NCBI RefSeq assembly: GCF_014083985.1
Contig: NZ_CP046907.1
Location: 1,778,001-1,842,000 of the forward strand
DNA length: 64,000 nucleotides
Direction of reading: 5' to 3'
DNA from: Streptomyces sp. SCUT-3
Lineage (GTDB): Bacteria; Actinomycetota; Actinomycetes; Streptomycetales; Streptomycetaceae
Program-made: the position numbers and the translations under genes
The notes under the pieces: model-generated
Told to the model about the DNA's origin: nothing
Databases searched by the model: none
The model's input: only the letters and a program-made list of their open reading frames with translations
Part shown: in pieces, positions 37,490-46,809 of the stretch
Numbering within the stretch: position 1 is the stretch's first letter
Layout: each line of letters starts with the position of its first letter

Positions 37490-37954
37490 ATGGACACCCC
37501 CTGGCTCACCGAGGACGAACAGCGCCTGTGGCGCACGCACCTGGAGGTCAGCAGGCTCCTGACCCACCAGATGGAACGCGACCTCCAGCCCTTCGGGCTG
37601 ACCATGAACGACTACGAGATCCTGGTCAACCTCTCGGAGTCCGAGGACCACCGGATGCGGATGAGCGACCTGGCCCGCTCCACCCTGCAGTCCAAGAGCC
37701 GCCTGTCCCACCAGATCACCCGGATGGAGAACGCCGGGCTGGTCCGCCGCGAGAGCTGCGAGTCCGACCGCCGCGGCCTGTTCGCCGTGCTCACCGAGCA
37801 CGGCTGGGAGACGATGCGCAAGGTCGCCCCGCACCACGTGGAGTCCGCGCGCGAGCACTTCATCGACCGCATGGACGCCGACGGGCGGGCGACCCTGCAA
37901 ACCGTCCTGGCCCCGGTCCGCGACCACCTGCGCAGCCTGCGCGAACGCCCGTAG
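37490..37954 (+). CDS. MarR-family transcriptional regulator
   Basis: 154 residues, ATG 37490. Winged HTH: LTMNDYEILVNLSESEDHRM, then MSDLARSTLQSKSRLSHQITRMENAGLV with wing RRESCESDRRGLFAVLTEHG. It begins WLTEDEQRLWRTHLEVSRLL, typical of the actinobacterial SlyA/MarR subgroup. One Cys in the wing (RESCESD) is also seen in redox-responsive relatives. Probably leaderless. Convergent with meaB; no obvious target gene other than itself. Confidence 0.9.
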   Translation: MDTPWLTEDEQRLWRTHLEVSRLLTHQMERDLQPFGLTMNDYEILVNLSESEDHRMRMSDLARSTLQSKSRLSHQITRMENAGLVRRESCESDRRGLFAVLTEHGWETMRKVAPHHVESAREHFIDRMDADGRATLQTVLAPVRDHLRSLRERP

Positions 37955-38029
37955 GGGCCCGCCCGCAGCGGGCCGGGGCCCGGGCCGGGGCCGCACACCC
38001 CTGCGGCCCGGGCGTCCCCGGCTCGTGGA

Positions 38030-38054
38030 CGGCGCCCCTGCACGGGGGGCGCCG
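38030..38054. terminator. Hairpin between the MarR gene and meaB
   Basis: 9-bp CGGCGCCCC stem (38030-38038 with 38046-38054), 7-base loop, between convergent genes. Confidence 0.5.
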
Positions 38055-38062
38055 CCCGTCGT

Positions 38063-39022
38063 TCAGCCCGCGGTCGTCAGGCCCTCGACCAGCTCGTCGG
38101 CCGCACGGTAGGGGTCGAGCTCGCCGGCGACGATGCGCCCGGCCAGCGCGTCCAGGCGGCGGTCGCCGTGCAGGTCCCCGATCCGCTCGCGCAGCGCGGT
38201 GACCGCGATGGCCTCCACCTCCAGTGCGGCCCTGCGGCGGCGGCGCTCGGCCAGCACGCCGTGCTCCTCCATCCAGGCCCGGTGCTTCTCCAGAGCCTCG
38301 ACGACCTCGTCGACGCCCTCGCCGCGCGCCGCGACCGTCTTGACGATCGGCGGCCGCCAGTCGCCGGGCTGCCGGGCCTCGCCGAGGCCGAGCATGTGGT
38401 TGAGTTCCCGGGCGGTGGCGTCCGCCCCGTCCCGGTCGGCCTTGTTGACCACGAAGACGTCGCCGATCTCCAGGATCCCGGCCTTGGCCGCCTGGATGCC
38501 GTCGCCCATGCCGGGCGCCAGCAGCACGACGCTGGTGTCGGCCTGGGCGGCGATCTCCACCTCGGACTGGCCCACGCCGACGGTCTCGACCAGGATCACC
38601 TCGCACCCGGCCGCGTCCATCACCCGCACCGCCTGGGGGGCGGCCCAGGACAGGCCGCCCAGGTGGCCGCGGGTGGCCATGGAGCGGATGTAGACGTCCG
38701 GGTCGGAGGTGTGCTCCTGCATGCGCACCCGGTCGCCCAGCAGCGCCCCGCCGGAGAACGGCGAGGACGGGTCGACGGCCAGGACGCCGACCCGCTTGCC
38801 CAGCTTGCGGTAGGCGGTCACCAGCGCGGAGGTGGAGGTGGACTTGCCCACGCCGGGCGAGCCGGTCAGGCCCACCACGTAGGCGCCTCCCGTCAGGGGG
38901 GCGAGCGCGGCCATCACCTCGCGCAGTTGCGGCGACGCCCCCTCCACCAGCGAGATCAGCCGGGCGACGGCACGCGGCCGCCCCTGCCGTGCCTGCTCCA
39001 CCAGGGTGGGGACGTCCGCCAT
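38063..39022 (-). CDS. meaB: Methylmalonyl-CoA mutase-associated GTPase MeaB
   Basis: 319 residues, ATG 39022. G3E-type P-loop chaperone that protects B12 acyl-CoA mutases and gates delivery of adenosylcobalamin. Walker A GSPGVGKST at about 54-62, switch regions VDPSSPFSGGALLGDRVRM and TVGVGQSE, and base-specificity NKADRDG. The N-terminal helices and C-terminal dimerisation segment are complete. Lies 60 bases after the thiolase gene on the same strand, so they are probably co-transcribed. Clients may include IcmA, encoded 5 kb away, and a methylmalonyl-CoA mutase elsewhere. Confidence 0.95.
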   Translation of the reverse strand: MADVPTLVEQARQGRPRAVARLISLVEGASPQLREVMAALAPLTGGAYVVGLTGSPGVGKSTSTSALVTAYRKLGKRVGVLAVDPSSPFSGGALLGDRVRMQEHTSDPDVYIRSMATRGHLGGLSWAAPQAVRVMDAAGCEVILVETVGVGQSEVEIAAQADTSVVLLAPGMGDGIQAAKAGILEIGDVFVVNKADRDGADATARELNHMLGLGEARQPGDWRPPIVKTVAARGEGVDEVVEALEKHRAWMEEHGVLAERRRRRAALEVEAIAVTALRERIGDLHGDRRLDALAGRIVAGELDPYRAADELVEGLTTAG

Positions 39023-39082
39023 GGGTGTTCCGTACCTCTCTCGTACCGGTTCGCTAATGTCCGCTGGGCCGACCGGGAACGG

Positions 39083-40294
39083 TCACTTGCCGGGAACGGT
39101 GATGATCAGGGCGTCGCCCTGGCCGCCGCCGCCGCACAGGGCGGCCGCACCGGTGCCGCCGCCGCGGCGCTTGAGCTCCAGCGCCAGGTGCAGCACGACG
39201 CGGGCGCCGGACATGCCGATCGGGTGGCCCAGCGCGATGGCGCCGCCGTTGACGTTGACCTTCTCCATCGGCACGCCGAGGTCCTTGACGGACTGCACGG
39301 CCACCGCGGCGAACGCCTCGTTGATCTCGACCAGGTCGAGGTCGTCGACGGTCAGGCCCTGCTTGCCCAGGGCGTGGCGGATGGCGTTGGACGGCTGCGA
39401 CTGCAGGGAGTTGTCCGGGCCGGCCACGTTGCCGTGGGCGCCGATCTCGGCGATCCACTCCAGGCCCAGCTCCTCGGCCTTGGCCTTGCTCATCACGACC
39501 ACCGCGGCGGCGCCGTCGGAGATCTGCGAGGAGGTGCCGGCGGTGATCGTGCCGTCCTTGGCGAAGGCCGGGCGCAGCCTGCCCAGGGACTCCACGGTGG
39601 TCTCGCCGCGGATGCCCTCGTCCTGGGAGAAGACGACCGGCTCGCCCTTGCGCTGCGGGATCTCCACGGGGGTGATCTCCGCGTCGAACACGCCGTTCTT
39701 CTGGGCGGCGGCGGCCAGCTGGTGGGAGCGGGCGGCGACCTCGTCCTGCTCGGCGCGCCCGATGCCCAGGCGGGTGTTGTGCTTCTCGGTGGACTCGCCC
39801 ATCGCGATGTTCTCGAAGGCGTCGGTGAGGCCGTCGTGCGCCATGGCGTCGAGCATCTGGATCGCGCCGTACTTGTAGCCCTCGCGGGACTTCGGCAGCA
39901 GGTGCGGGGCGTTGGTCATCGACTCCTGGCCGCCGGCCACGATCACGTCGAACTCGCCGGCGCGGATGAGCTGGTCGGCCAGGGCGATGGCGTCGAGGCC
40001 GGAGAGGCAGACCTTGTTGACGGTCAGCGCCGGGACGTTCATCGGGATGCCGGCCTTGACCGCGGCCTGGCGGGCGGGGATCTGGCCGGCACCGGCCTGG
40101 AGGACCTGGCCCATGATGACGTACTGGACCTGGTCGCCGCCGATGCCGGCCCGGTCCAGTGCCGCCTTGATCGCGATGCCGCCGAGGTCCGCACCGGAGA
40201 AGCTGCGCAGCGAGCCCAGCAGCCTCCCCATGGGGGTGCGGGCGCCCGCGACGATGACGGAGGTCGTTCCCTGCGCTGCAGTGGTACCGGTCAT
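39083..40294 (-). CDS. Acetyl-CoA acetyltransferase (thiolase)
   Basis: 403 residues from ATG 40294 (AAGGGG about 10 bases upstream); the frame to 41029 includes antisense of the epimerase. Condenses two acetyl-CoA or cleaves acetoacetyl-CoA. Active-site Cys96 in [11 protein letters not shown], the NEAFA box, [10 protein letters not shown] with the catalytic His, and the second Cys in ALCGGGGQG. Divergent from methylmalonyl-CoA epimerase and followed by meaB, the same order as in Streptomyces coelicolor (recollection). With the 3-hydroxybutyryl-CoA dehydrogenase at 55 kb it could build C4 acyl-CoA for IcmA. Confidence 0.95.
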   Translation of the reverse strand: MTGTTAAQGTTSVIVAGARTPMGRLLGSLRSFSGADLGGIAIKAALDRAGIGGDQVQYVIMGQVLQAGAGQIPARQAAVKAGIPMNVPALTVNKVCLSGLDAIALADQLIRAGEFDVIVAGGQESMTNAPHLLPKSREGYKYGAIQMLDAMAHDGLTDAFENIAMGESTEKHNTRLGIGRAEQDEVAARSHQLAAAAQKNGVFDAEITPVEIPQRKGEPVVFSQDEGIRGETTVESLGRLRPAFAKDGTITAGTSSQISDGAAAVVVMSKAKAEELGLEWIAEIGAHGNVAGPDNSLQSQPSNAIRHALGKQGLTVDDLDLVEINEAFAAVAVQSVKDLGVPMEKVNVNGGAIALGHPIGMSGARVVLHLALELKRRGGGTGAAALCGGGGQGDALIITVPGK

Positions 40295-40474
40295 GCTGCG
40301 GCCCCTTCGCGGGTGGTCGAACTGAGGGTTTCCGCCCAATGTACTGAGGGCGGTGCTCCCGGTCACCGGGACGGCGGTGTGATCGCGAGCACGTTGCGTC
40401 ACGGCGTGTGACAGCCGTCGCACCTGCGCCGTTGCGCCTTCCCCCACAACCCGTGGATGAGGTCCACTTGTTCC

Positions 40475-40903
40475 ATGCTGACTCGTATCGACCACATCGG
40501 AATCGCCTGCTTCGACCTCGACAAGACGGTCGAGTTCTACCGCTCCACCTACGGCTTCGAGGTCTTCCACTCGGAGGTCAACGAGGAACAGGGCGTGCGC
40601 GAGGCCATGCTCAAGATCAATGAGACCTCGGACGGCGGCGCCTCCTACCTGCAGCTGCTGGAGCCGACCCGCGAGGACTCCACGGTGGCCAAGTGGCTGG
40701 CCAAGAACGGCGAGGGCGTGCACCACATCGCCTTCGGCACCGCCGACGTCGACGGCGACGCCGCGGACATCCGCGGCAAGGGCGTGCGGGTGCTCTACGA
40801 CGAGCCGCGCACCGGCTCCATGGGCTCGCGGATCACCTTCCTGCACCCCAAGGACTGCGGCGGAGTCCTCACCGAACTGGTCACCTCCGCGAAGGAGCAC
40901 TGA
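40475..40903 (+). CDS. mce: Methylmalonyl-CoA epimerase
   Basis: 142 residues from ATG 40475, which gives the conserved start [11 protein letters not shown]; an in-frame start at 40457 adds six residues. Interconverts (R)- and (S)-methylmalonyl-CoA. Vicinal-oxygen-chelate fold in two halves; metal ligands His7, His in GVHHIAFG and the C-terminal Glu in GVLTELV. Weak Shine-Dalgarno. Supplies the stereoisomer needed by the B12 mutase and by propionyl-CoA metabolism. It is followed by the scy gene after about 290 bases. Confidence 0.95.
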   Translation: MLTRIDHIGIACFDLDKTVEFYRSTYGFEVFHSEVNEEQGVREAMLKINETSDGGASYLQLLEPTREDSTVAKWLAKNGEGVHHIAFGTADVDGDAADIRGKGVRVLYDEPRTGSMGSRITFLHPKDCGGVLTELVTSAKEH

Positions 40904-41195
40904 CCGGTAACCTGCGCGAAGCCCCATCTGATCCCTCCTGCACATCCGTTGGGCCCGGTAGAGTGCAGATTCGGCGCGGCGGGAGGGTGCAGTCGTCGGT
41001 GGCGTGCGAGCCGGACTCACGGCCCGCACCCGCCCTCGGATCTGTCACCATTTCCCGGGGAGGCGGTATCGACCCGGGAGCTCACCCGGACGGCGGTTCC
41101 CACAACCGCCGCCGCCCGGTGCAAGGGCAGGCGCCCGAGGCGGGACGGAACGGCGCCGGCCGAGGATGCGAGCAGGAGACGGATGGGACCGCGCA

Positions 41196-44100
41196 GTGCG
41201 TGGCTACGACCGCTACGAGGCTGAGGACCACCTCTCTCAGTTCGAGGCCGAGATGGAGCGGCTGCGGACCGAGCGGGAAAAGGCGATCGACCACGCCGAC
41301 GACCTCGGTTACCAGGTCGAGGTGCTGCGCGCCAAGCTCCACGAGGCGCGCCGCGCCCTGGACCGGCCGCGCGGTTACGAGAACATCAGCCACCAGGCCG
41401 AGCAGCTGCTGCGCAACGCCCAAGTCCAGGCCGACCAGTTGCGGGCCGACGCCGAGCGCGAGGTGCGCGAGGCGCGCGCCTCCACCCAGCGGATGCTCCA
41501 GGAGACCGCCGAGCGGCAGGCCCAGCTGGAGGCCGAGTGGCACGCCGAGGCCGTGGCCCGGCGCCGCCGCCTCGACGAGGAGCTCGCCGAGCGCCGCGCC
41601 ACCGTCGAGGCCCACGTCAACGAGAACGTCGCCTGGGCCGAGCAGCTGCGCTCCCGCGCCGAGAGCCAGGCACGCCGCCTGATGGACGAGGCGCGGGCCG
41701 AGTCCGAGGCCGCGCTGGAGGCCGCCCGCACCGAGGCCCGGCGGATCGCCGAGCAGGCCCGCGAGCGGATGGCCGCGGACGGCGAGGCCGCCCGCGCCGA
41801 GGCGGAGGCGCTGCTGCGCCGCGCCCGCACCGACGCCGAGCGGCTGCTGGCCGCCGCGTCCGCCCAGGCCGAGGAGGCCACCGGCGAGGCCGAGCGGCTG
41901 CGCACCTCCACCCGCAGCGAGTCCGAGGAGGCCCGCCGGGAGAGCGCGGAGCAGACCCGCCGGGCCGAGCGGATGGCCCTGGAGGCCGAGACCGCGCTGC
42001 GCGAGGCCCGCGCCGAGGCGGAGCGGCTGCGGGAGGAGGCCGAGGCCGCCGCGACGAAGCGCCTGGCCGGCGCCGAGACCGACGTCGAGCAGCGGATGCG
42101 CACCGCCCGCACCGAGATCGCCCGCCTGGTCAACCAGGCCACCGAGGACGCGGAGACGGCCAAGGCCGAGGCGGAGCAGATCCGCGCCGAGGCCCGCGCC
42201 GAGGCCGAGCGCCTGGTCGCCGAGGCCGAGGAGAAGGCCCGCACCGCCGCGTCCGAGGACGCCGCGGCCCAGCTGGCCAAGGCCGCCCGCACCGCGGAGG
42301 AGGTGCTGACCAAGGCGTCCGAGGACGCCAGGGCCACCACCCGCGCCGCCGCCGAGGAGGCCGAGCGGATCCGGGCGGAGGCCGCCGCCGAGGCCGCGCG
42401 GCTGCGCGGGGAGGCGGAGAGCGCCGCCGAGCAGCTCAAGGGCGCCGCCCAGGACGACACCAAGGAGTACCGGGCCCGCGCCGTCGAGCTGCAGGAGGAG
42501 GCCCGCCGGCTGCGCGGCGAGGCAGAGCAGCTGCGCGCCGAGGCCGTCGCCGAGGGCGAGCGGATCCGCGCCGAGGCGCGCCGGGAGGCCGTCGCGCAGA
42601 TCGAGGAGGCCGCCGGCAGCGCGGAGGAGCTCCTCACCAAGGCCAAGACGGACGCCGCCGAGCTGCGCGAGAAGGCCACCGGGGACAGCGAGCGGGTGCG
42701 CACCGAGGCCATCGAGCGCGCCTCCGCGCTGCGCCGGCAGGCCGAGGAGGCGGTGGAGCGCGCCCGCGCCGAGGCGGAGAAGCTTCGCACCGAGGCGGAG
42801 CAGCAGGCCCTGGAGACGGCCGGCGAGGCCGAGCGGGCCGCGCAGGAGCTGCGCACGGCCGCCGAGGCCGCCGCGGAGCGCGCCCGCGCGCAGTCGCTGG
42901 CGGAGGCGGAGCGGCGGCGCGAGGAGGCCGACGCGCGGCTGGCGGAGGCGGAGCGTGCCGTGCGCGAGGCGGACGCCGACGCCGAGCGGCTGCGCACCGA
43001 GGCCGCGGAGGAGGCCGAGCGGCTGCGCGCCGAGGCCGCCGAACGGGCACGGGCCCTGACGGAGCAGGCCGAGGCCGAGGCGGCGCGGCTGCGCGACGAG
43101 GCGGCCTCCGACGCCGCCGGGAGCCGGGCCGAGGGCGAGGCCGTCGCGGTGCGGCTGCGCACCGAGGCCGCGGCCGAGGCGGAGCAGCTGCGCGAGGAGG
43201 CCAGGACCGCGGCCGACCGGCTGCGCGCCGAGGCCCAGGCGGCCCGCGAGCGGGCCGAGGCCGAGGCCGCCGAGGCCCTGGCCGCGGCCCGGGAGGAGGC
43301 GGCGCGCCGCAGGCGCGAGGCGGAGAAGCTGCTGGCCGACGCCCGCGGGGAGGCCGAGAACGAGCGGACGGCCGCCCACCGGGAGAGCGAGGAGCTGCTG
43401 GCCGCCGCCCGCAAGCGGGTGGAGGAGGCCGGCGCGGAGGCCGACCGGTTGATCGCCGAGGCCGAGCGGCGGTCGGCCGAGCTGGTCGCCGCCGCGGAGC
43501 AGACCGCCCAGTCGGTGCGCGACGCGGTCGCCGGGCTGCACGAGCAGGCCGAGGAGGAGATCGCCGGGCTGCGTTCCGCGGCCGACCACGCGGCGCAGCG
43601 CACCCGCGCCGAGGCCCAGGAGGAGGCGGACCGGCTGCGCGCGGACGCGCACGCCGAGCGGGAGCGCGCCGCAGAGGACGCGGACCGGCTGCGCCGCGAG
43701 GCGCAGGAGGCGGCCGAGCAGGCCGGCGCCCTGGCGGAGCGCACCGTCGCCGAGGCCGTCGCCGAGGCGGACCGGCTGCGCGAGGAGGCCCGCGAGGAGT
43801 CCGGCCGCAGGCGCGCCGAGGCCGCCGAGCAGGCCGACCGGCTCGTCGCCGAGGCCGTCGCCGAGGCGGACCGGCTGCGCGGGGAGGCGGCCGAGGTCCT
43901 GGCCGGTGCCGAGCGGGACGCGCAGAGCACCCGGCAGGAGGCCGACGCGCTGCGCGACGAGGCCCGCGAGGAGGCCAACCGCAAGCGCACCGAAGCCGCC
44001 GAACAGGCCGACCGCCTCGTCACCGAGGCCCGCTCCGAGGCCGAGAAACTCCTGACGAAGGCCCGCGAGGAAGCGGACGAGCACGTCGCCGCCGCCGAGC

Positions 44101-45569
44101 GGGACGCGCAGAACACCCGGCAGGAGGCCGACGCACTGCGCGACGAGGCCCGCGAGGAGGCCAACCGCAAGCGCACCGAAGCCGCCGAACAGGCCGACCG
44201 CCTCGTCACCGAGGCCCGCTCCGAGGCCGAGAAACTCCTGACGAAGGCCCGCGAGGAAGCGGACGAGCACATCGCCGCCGCCGAGCGGGACGCGCAGAGC
44301 ACCCGGCAGGAGGCCGACACGCTGCGCGACGAGGCCCGCGAGGAGGCCAACCGCAAGCGCACCGAGGCCGCCGAACAGGCCGACCGCCTCGTCACCGAGG
44401 CCCGCTCCGAGGCCGAGAAACTCCTGACGAAGGCCCGCGAGGAAGCGGACGAGCGCGTCGCCAAGGCCGGGCGGCAGGCGGAGCGCCTGGTCATCGAGGC
44501 CAACACCGAGGCCGACCGCATCCGCGCCGAGGCGGACAACCTGGTCGGCGAGGCCGTCGCCGAGGCCGACCGGCTGCGCGAGGAGTCGACCGCGGAGGCG
44601 GAGCGCCTGCACGCGGACGCCGTCTCCGAGTCGGGCCGCCTGCGGGCGGAGGCCGCCGCGGTACTGGCGCAGGCCCGGCGGGACGCCGAGGCGGAGCGCG
44701 AGGAGAGCGCCCGGGCCGCCGCCGAGGCCGCGGCCGAGGCGGAGCGGGTCCGCGACGAGGCCCGCGAGGAGGCCAACCGCAGGCGCACCGAGGCCGCCGA
44801 ACAGGCCGACCGCCTCGTCACCGAGGCGCAGTCCGAGGCGGTCAGGACCGCCGCGGCCGCCGAGGAGCAGGCCGACACCATGGTCGGTGCCGCGCGCACC
44901 GAGGCCGAGCGGATCGTCGCCGAGGCCACCGCGGAGGGCAACGGTGTGGTCGAGCGGGCGCGTACCGACGCCGACACCATGCTGGCCGAGGCCCGGCGCG
45001 ACTCCACCGCGATCCGCGAGCGGGCGGAGGAGCTGCGCCGCCGTGCGGAGTCCGAGGTGGAGGAGCTCCACGAGCGTGCCCGCAAGGAGGCCGCGGAGGC
45101 GATGAAGTCGGCCGGCGAGCGGGTCGACAAGCTGGTCGCCGCGGCCGCCGAGCAGTTGGAGGAGGCCCGGGCCAAGGCGTCCGAGCTGACCTCGAACGCG
45201 GCGAGCGAGGCCGGCAAGGTCCGCATCGCGGCGGTGAAGCGGGCCGAGGCTCTGCTGAAGGAGGCGGAGCAGAAGAAGGCCGATTCCGAGCGCGAGGCGG
45301 AGCGGCTGGTGGCCGAGGCGAAGGCCGAGGCCGAGCGCATGATCGACGGGGGAAGGCGTGAGCTGGACCAACTGGTGCAGCGCCGCAGGGACATCAACGC
45401 GGAGATCTCCCGCGTGCAGGACGTCCTGGAGGCGCTGGAGTCGTTCCAGGCCCCGTCCGCCGGAAACGGCAAGAAGGGGACGGAACGTCAGGAAACCGTC
45501 AAGGCGGGCACCGGTGCGGGCAGCACACGTTCGAACGGCAAGCGTTCTGACGACGCGCCACTCGATTGA
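41196..45569 (+). CDS. scy: Scy-like giant coiled-coil polarity scaffold
   Basis: 1457 residues from GTG 41196 (GGGA 7 bases upstream), which yields the expected start VRGYDRYEAEDHLSQFEAEM; ATG 41166 and 41004 are alternatives. Scy organises the hyphal tip with DivIVA and FilP. The N-terminal 60 residues resemble the DivIVA-type start; then about 1300 residues of nearly unbroken Ala/Glu/Arg coiled coil with hendecad/heptad spacing (AEAERLRxEA-type units), and a C-terminal QLVQRRRDINAEISRVQDVLEAL followed by a polar tail. Residues 906-1091 are three near-identical 62-residue repeats. Slightly longer than the Streptomyces protein (about 1326). Immediately upstream of filP, as in Streptomyces. 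Confidence 0.92.
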   Translation: MRGYDRYEAEDHLSQFEAEMERLRTEREKAIDHADDLGYQVEVLRAKLHEARRALDRPRGYENISHQAEQLLRNAQVQADQLRADAEREVREARASTQRMLQETAERQAQLEAEWHAEAVARRRRLDEELAERRATVEAHVNENVAWAEQLRSRAESQARRLMDEARAESEAALEAARTEARRIAEQARERMAADGEAARAEAEALLRRARTDAERLLAAASAQAEEATGEAERLRTSTRSESEEARRESAEQTRRAERMALEAETALREARAEAERLREEAEAAATKRLAGAETDVEQRMRTARTEIARLVNQATEDAETAKAEAEQIRAEARAEAERLVAEAEEKARTAASEDAAAQLAKAARTAEEVLTKASEDARATTRAAAEEAERIRAEAAAEAARLRGEAESAAEQLKGAAQDDTKEYRARAVELQEEARRLRGEAEQLRAEAVAEGERIRAEARREAVAQIEEAAGSAEELLTKAKTDAAELREKATGDSERVRTEAIERASALRRQAEEAVERARAEAEKLRTEAEQQALETAGEAERAAQELRTAAEAAAERARAQSLAEAERRREEADARLAEAERAVREADADAERLRTEAAEEAERLRAEAAERARALTEQAEAEAARLRDEAASDAAGSRAEGEAVAVRLRTEAAAEAEQLREEARTAADRLRAEAQAARERAEAEAAEALAAAREEAARRRREAEKLLADARGEAENERTAAHRESEELLAAARKRVEEAGAEADRLIAEAERRSAELVAAAEQTAQSVRDAVAGLHEQAEEEIAGLRSAADHAAQRTRAEAQEEADRLRADAHAERERAAEDADRLRREAQEAAEQAGALAERTVAEAVAEADRLREEAREESGRRRAEAAEQADRLVAEAVAEADRLRGEAAEVLAGAERDAQSTRQEADALRDEAREEANRKRTEAAEQADRLVTEARSEAEKLLTKAREEADEHVAAAERDAQNTRQEADALRDEAREEANRKRTEAAEQADRLVTEARSEAEKLLTKAREEADEHIAAAERDAQSTRQEADTLRDEAREEANRKRTEAAEQADRLVTEARSEAEKLLTKAREEADERVAKAGRQAERLVIEANTEADRIRAEADNLVGEAVAEADRLREESTAEAERLHADAVSESGRLRAEAAAVLAQARRDAEAEREESARAAAEAAAEAERVRDEAREEANRRRTEAAEQADRLVTEAQSEAVRTAAAAEEQADTMVGAARTEAERIVAEATAEGNGVVERARTDADTMLAEARRDSTAIRERAEELRRRAESEVEELHERARKEAAEAMKSAGERVDKLVAAAAEQLEEARAKASELTSNAASEAGKVRIAAVKRAEALLKEAEQKKADSEREAERLVAEAKAEAERMIDGGRRELDQLVQRRRDINAEISRVQDVLEALESFQAPSAGNGKKGTERQETVKAGTGAGSTRSNGKRSDDAPLD
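43911..44468 (+). repeat. Three tandem 186-bp repeats in scy
   Basis: Copies at 43911-44096, 44097-44282 and 44283-44468. DNA is nearly identical; protein copies differ at a handful of positions (S/N, A/T, HV/HI/RV). Each codes for 62 residues. A degenerate relative follows near 44742-44860. Confidence 0.93.
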
Positions 45570-45625
45570 GGGGACAATTACCGGATTGACAACGCATTGA
45601 CTCGATGACACGCCGGTAAGACCCC

Positions 45626-45631
45626 TAGGAT
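45626..45631 (+). promoter_or_regulatory. -10 box TAGGAT upstream of filP
   Basis: Good -10 hexamer 40 bases before filP, in an AT-richer stretch; TTGACA (45584) and TTGACT (45597) lie upstream at non-ideal distance. Suggests filP has its own promoter. Confidence 0.5.
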
Positions 45632-45671
45632 TTCCACTATCACCTCACCGGTCTCTTTCGACAGGAACCCC

Positions 45672-46607
45672 ATGAGCGACACCTCATCCCCCTTCGGCTT
45701 CGAGCTAGTGCGGCGTGGGTACGACCGCACGCAGGTGGACGACCGCATCACCAAGCTCGTTGCCGACCGCGACAGTGCTCTGGCCAGGATCACCGCGCTC
45801 GAGAAGCGAATTGAGGAGCTCCACCTCGAGACCCAGAACGTCCAGACCCAGGTGAACGACGCGGAGCCGTCGTACGCCGGTCTCGGGGCCCGGGTCGAGA
45901 AGATCCTCCGGCTCGCCGAGGAGGAGGCGAAGGACCTCCGGGAGGAGGCCCGCCGCGCGGCCGAGCAGCACCGCGAGCTGGCCGAGAGCGCCGCCGCGCA
46001 GGTGCGCGCCGACGCCGAGGCGTTCGCCACCGAGCGCAAGGCCAAGGCCGAGGACGAGGGCGTCCGGATCGTCGAGAAGGCCAAGGGCGAGGCGTCGCAG
46101 CTGCGCGCCGAGGCCACCAAGGACGCGCAGAACAAGCGCGAGGAGGCGGACGCCCTCTTCGAGGAGACCCGCGCCAAGGCGGCCCAGGCCGCGGCCGACT
46201 TCGAGACCAACCTGGCCAAGCGCCGCGAGCAGTCCGAGCGCGACCTGGCCTCCCGCCAGGCCAAGGCCGAGAAGCGCCTCGCCGAGATCGAGCACCGCGC
46301 CGAGCAGCTGCGCCTGGAGGCCGAGAAGCTGCGCACCGACGCCGAGCGCCGCGCCCGCCAGACGGTGGAGACCGCCCAGCGCCAGGCCGAGGACATCGTG
46401 GCCGACGCCAACGCCAAGGCCGACCGGATCCGTTCGGAGTCCGAGCGCGAGCTGGCCGCCCTGACCAACCGCCGCGACAGCATCAACGCCCAGCTGACCA
46501 ACGTCCGCGAGATGCTGGCCACGCTGACCGGCGCCGCGGTGGCCGCCACCGGCACCCCGGACGACGAGGGCACCTCCCGCGGCGTCCCGGCCCAGCAGAG
46601 CCGCTGA
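45672..46607 (+). CDS. filP: FilP-like intermediate-filament-type cytoskeletal protein
   Basis: 311 residues, ATG 45672, AGGAA 4 bases upstream. N-terminus SPFGFELVRRGYDRTQVDDRI is a DivIVA-like domain; about residues 25-270 are coiled coil (AEEEAKDLREEARRAAEQHR and similar), ending in LAALTNRRDSINAQLTNVRE, the same end motif as Scy; a disordered tail follows. FilP forms filament networks near hyphal tips and gives rigidity; older annotations call it cellulose-binding protein. Pairs with scy in the same order as in Streptomyces. A 15-bp terminator follows. Confidence 0.93.
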   Translation: MSDTSSPFGFELVRRGYDRTQVDDRITKLVADRDSALARITALEKRIEELHLETQNVQTQVNDAEPSYAGLGARVEKILRLAEEEAKDLREEARRAAEQHRELAESAAAQVRADAEAFATERKAKAEDEGVRIVEKAKGEASQLRAEATKDAQNKREEADALFEETRAKAAQAAADFETNLAKRREQSERDLASRQAKAEKRLAEIEHRAEQLRLEAEKLRTDAERRARQTVETAQRQAEDIVADANAKADRIRSESERELAALTNRRDSINAQLTNVREMLATLTGAAVAATGTPDDEGTSRGVPAQQSR

Positions 46608-46685
46608 GCCGGCCCCGCGGGGCCGCACCGGCCCCGCGGGATCCCGCAGGGACGCACCGCGGGACGCGCTCCCGGCGCACCGCAC

Positions 46686-46719
46686 CGGATCCCCCCGCCC
46701 TCCCGGGCGGGGGGATCCG
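46686..46719. terminator. Terminator after filP
   Basis: 15-bp perfect stem (46686-46700 with 46705-46719), 4-base loop TCCC. Confidence 0.8.
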
Positions 46720-46796
46720 CCGTCTCCGGGCCCCGGCCCGCCGGGTTGTTACCGATTCGTCGACCCGGCGAGGTAGGCGGCGGGCGGCCGGGCGCA

Positions 46797-46802
46797 TAGC
46801 GT
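46797..46802 (+). promoter_or_regulatory. -10 box TAGCGT for the ABC pair
   Basis: Ends 7 bases before ATG 46810; leaderless-type spacing, as for the AIM24 operon. Confidence 0.45.
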
Positions 46803-46809
46803 GGAGCAC

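Noticed and set aside
41082-45611. Long minus-strand frame opposite scy (1509 residues) and another at 41375-45472
   Set aside because: Mirror of Ala/Glu/Arg codons in the coiled-coil gene; Leu/Gly/Arg-rich translation without domains.
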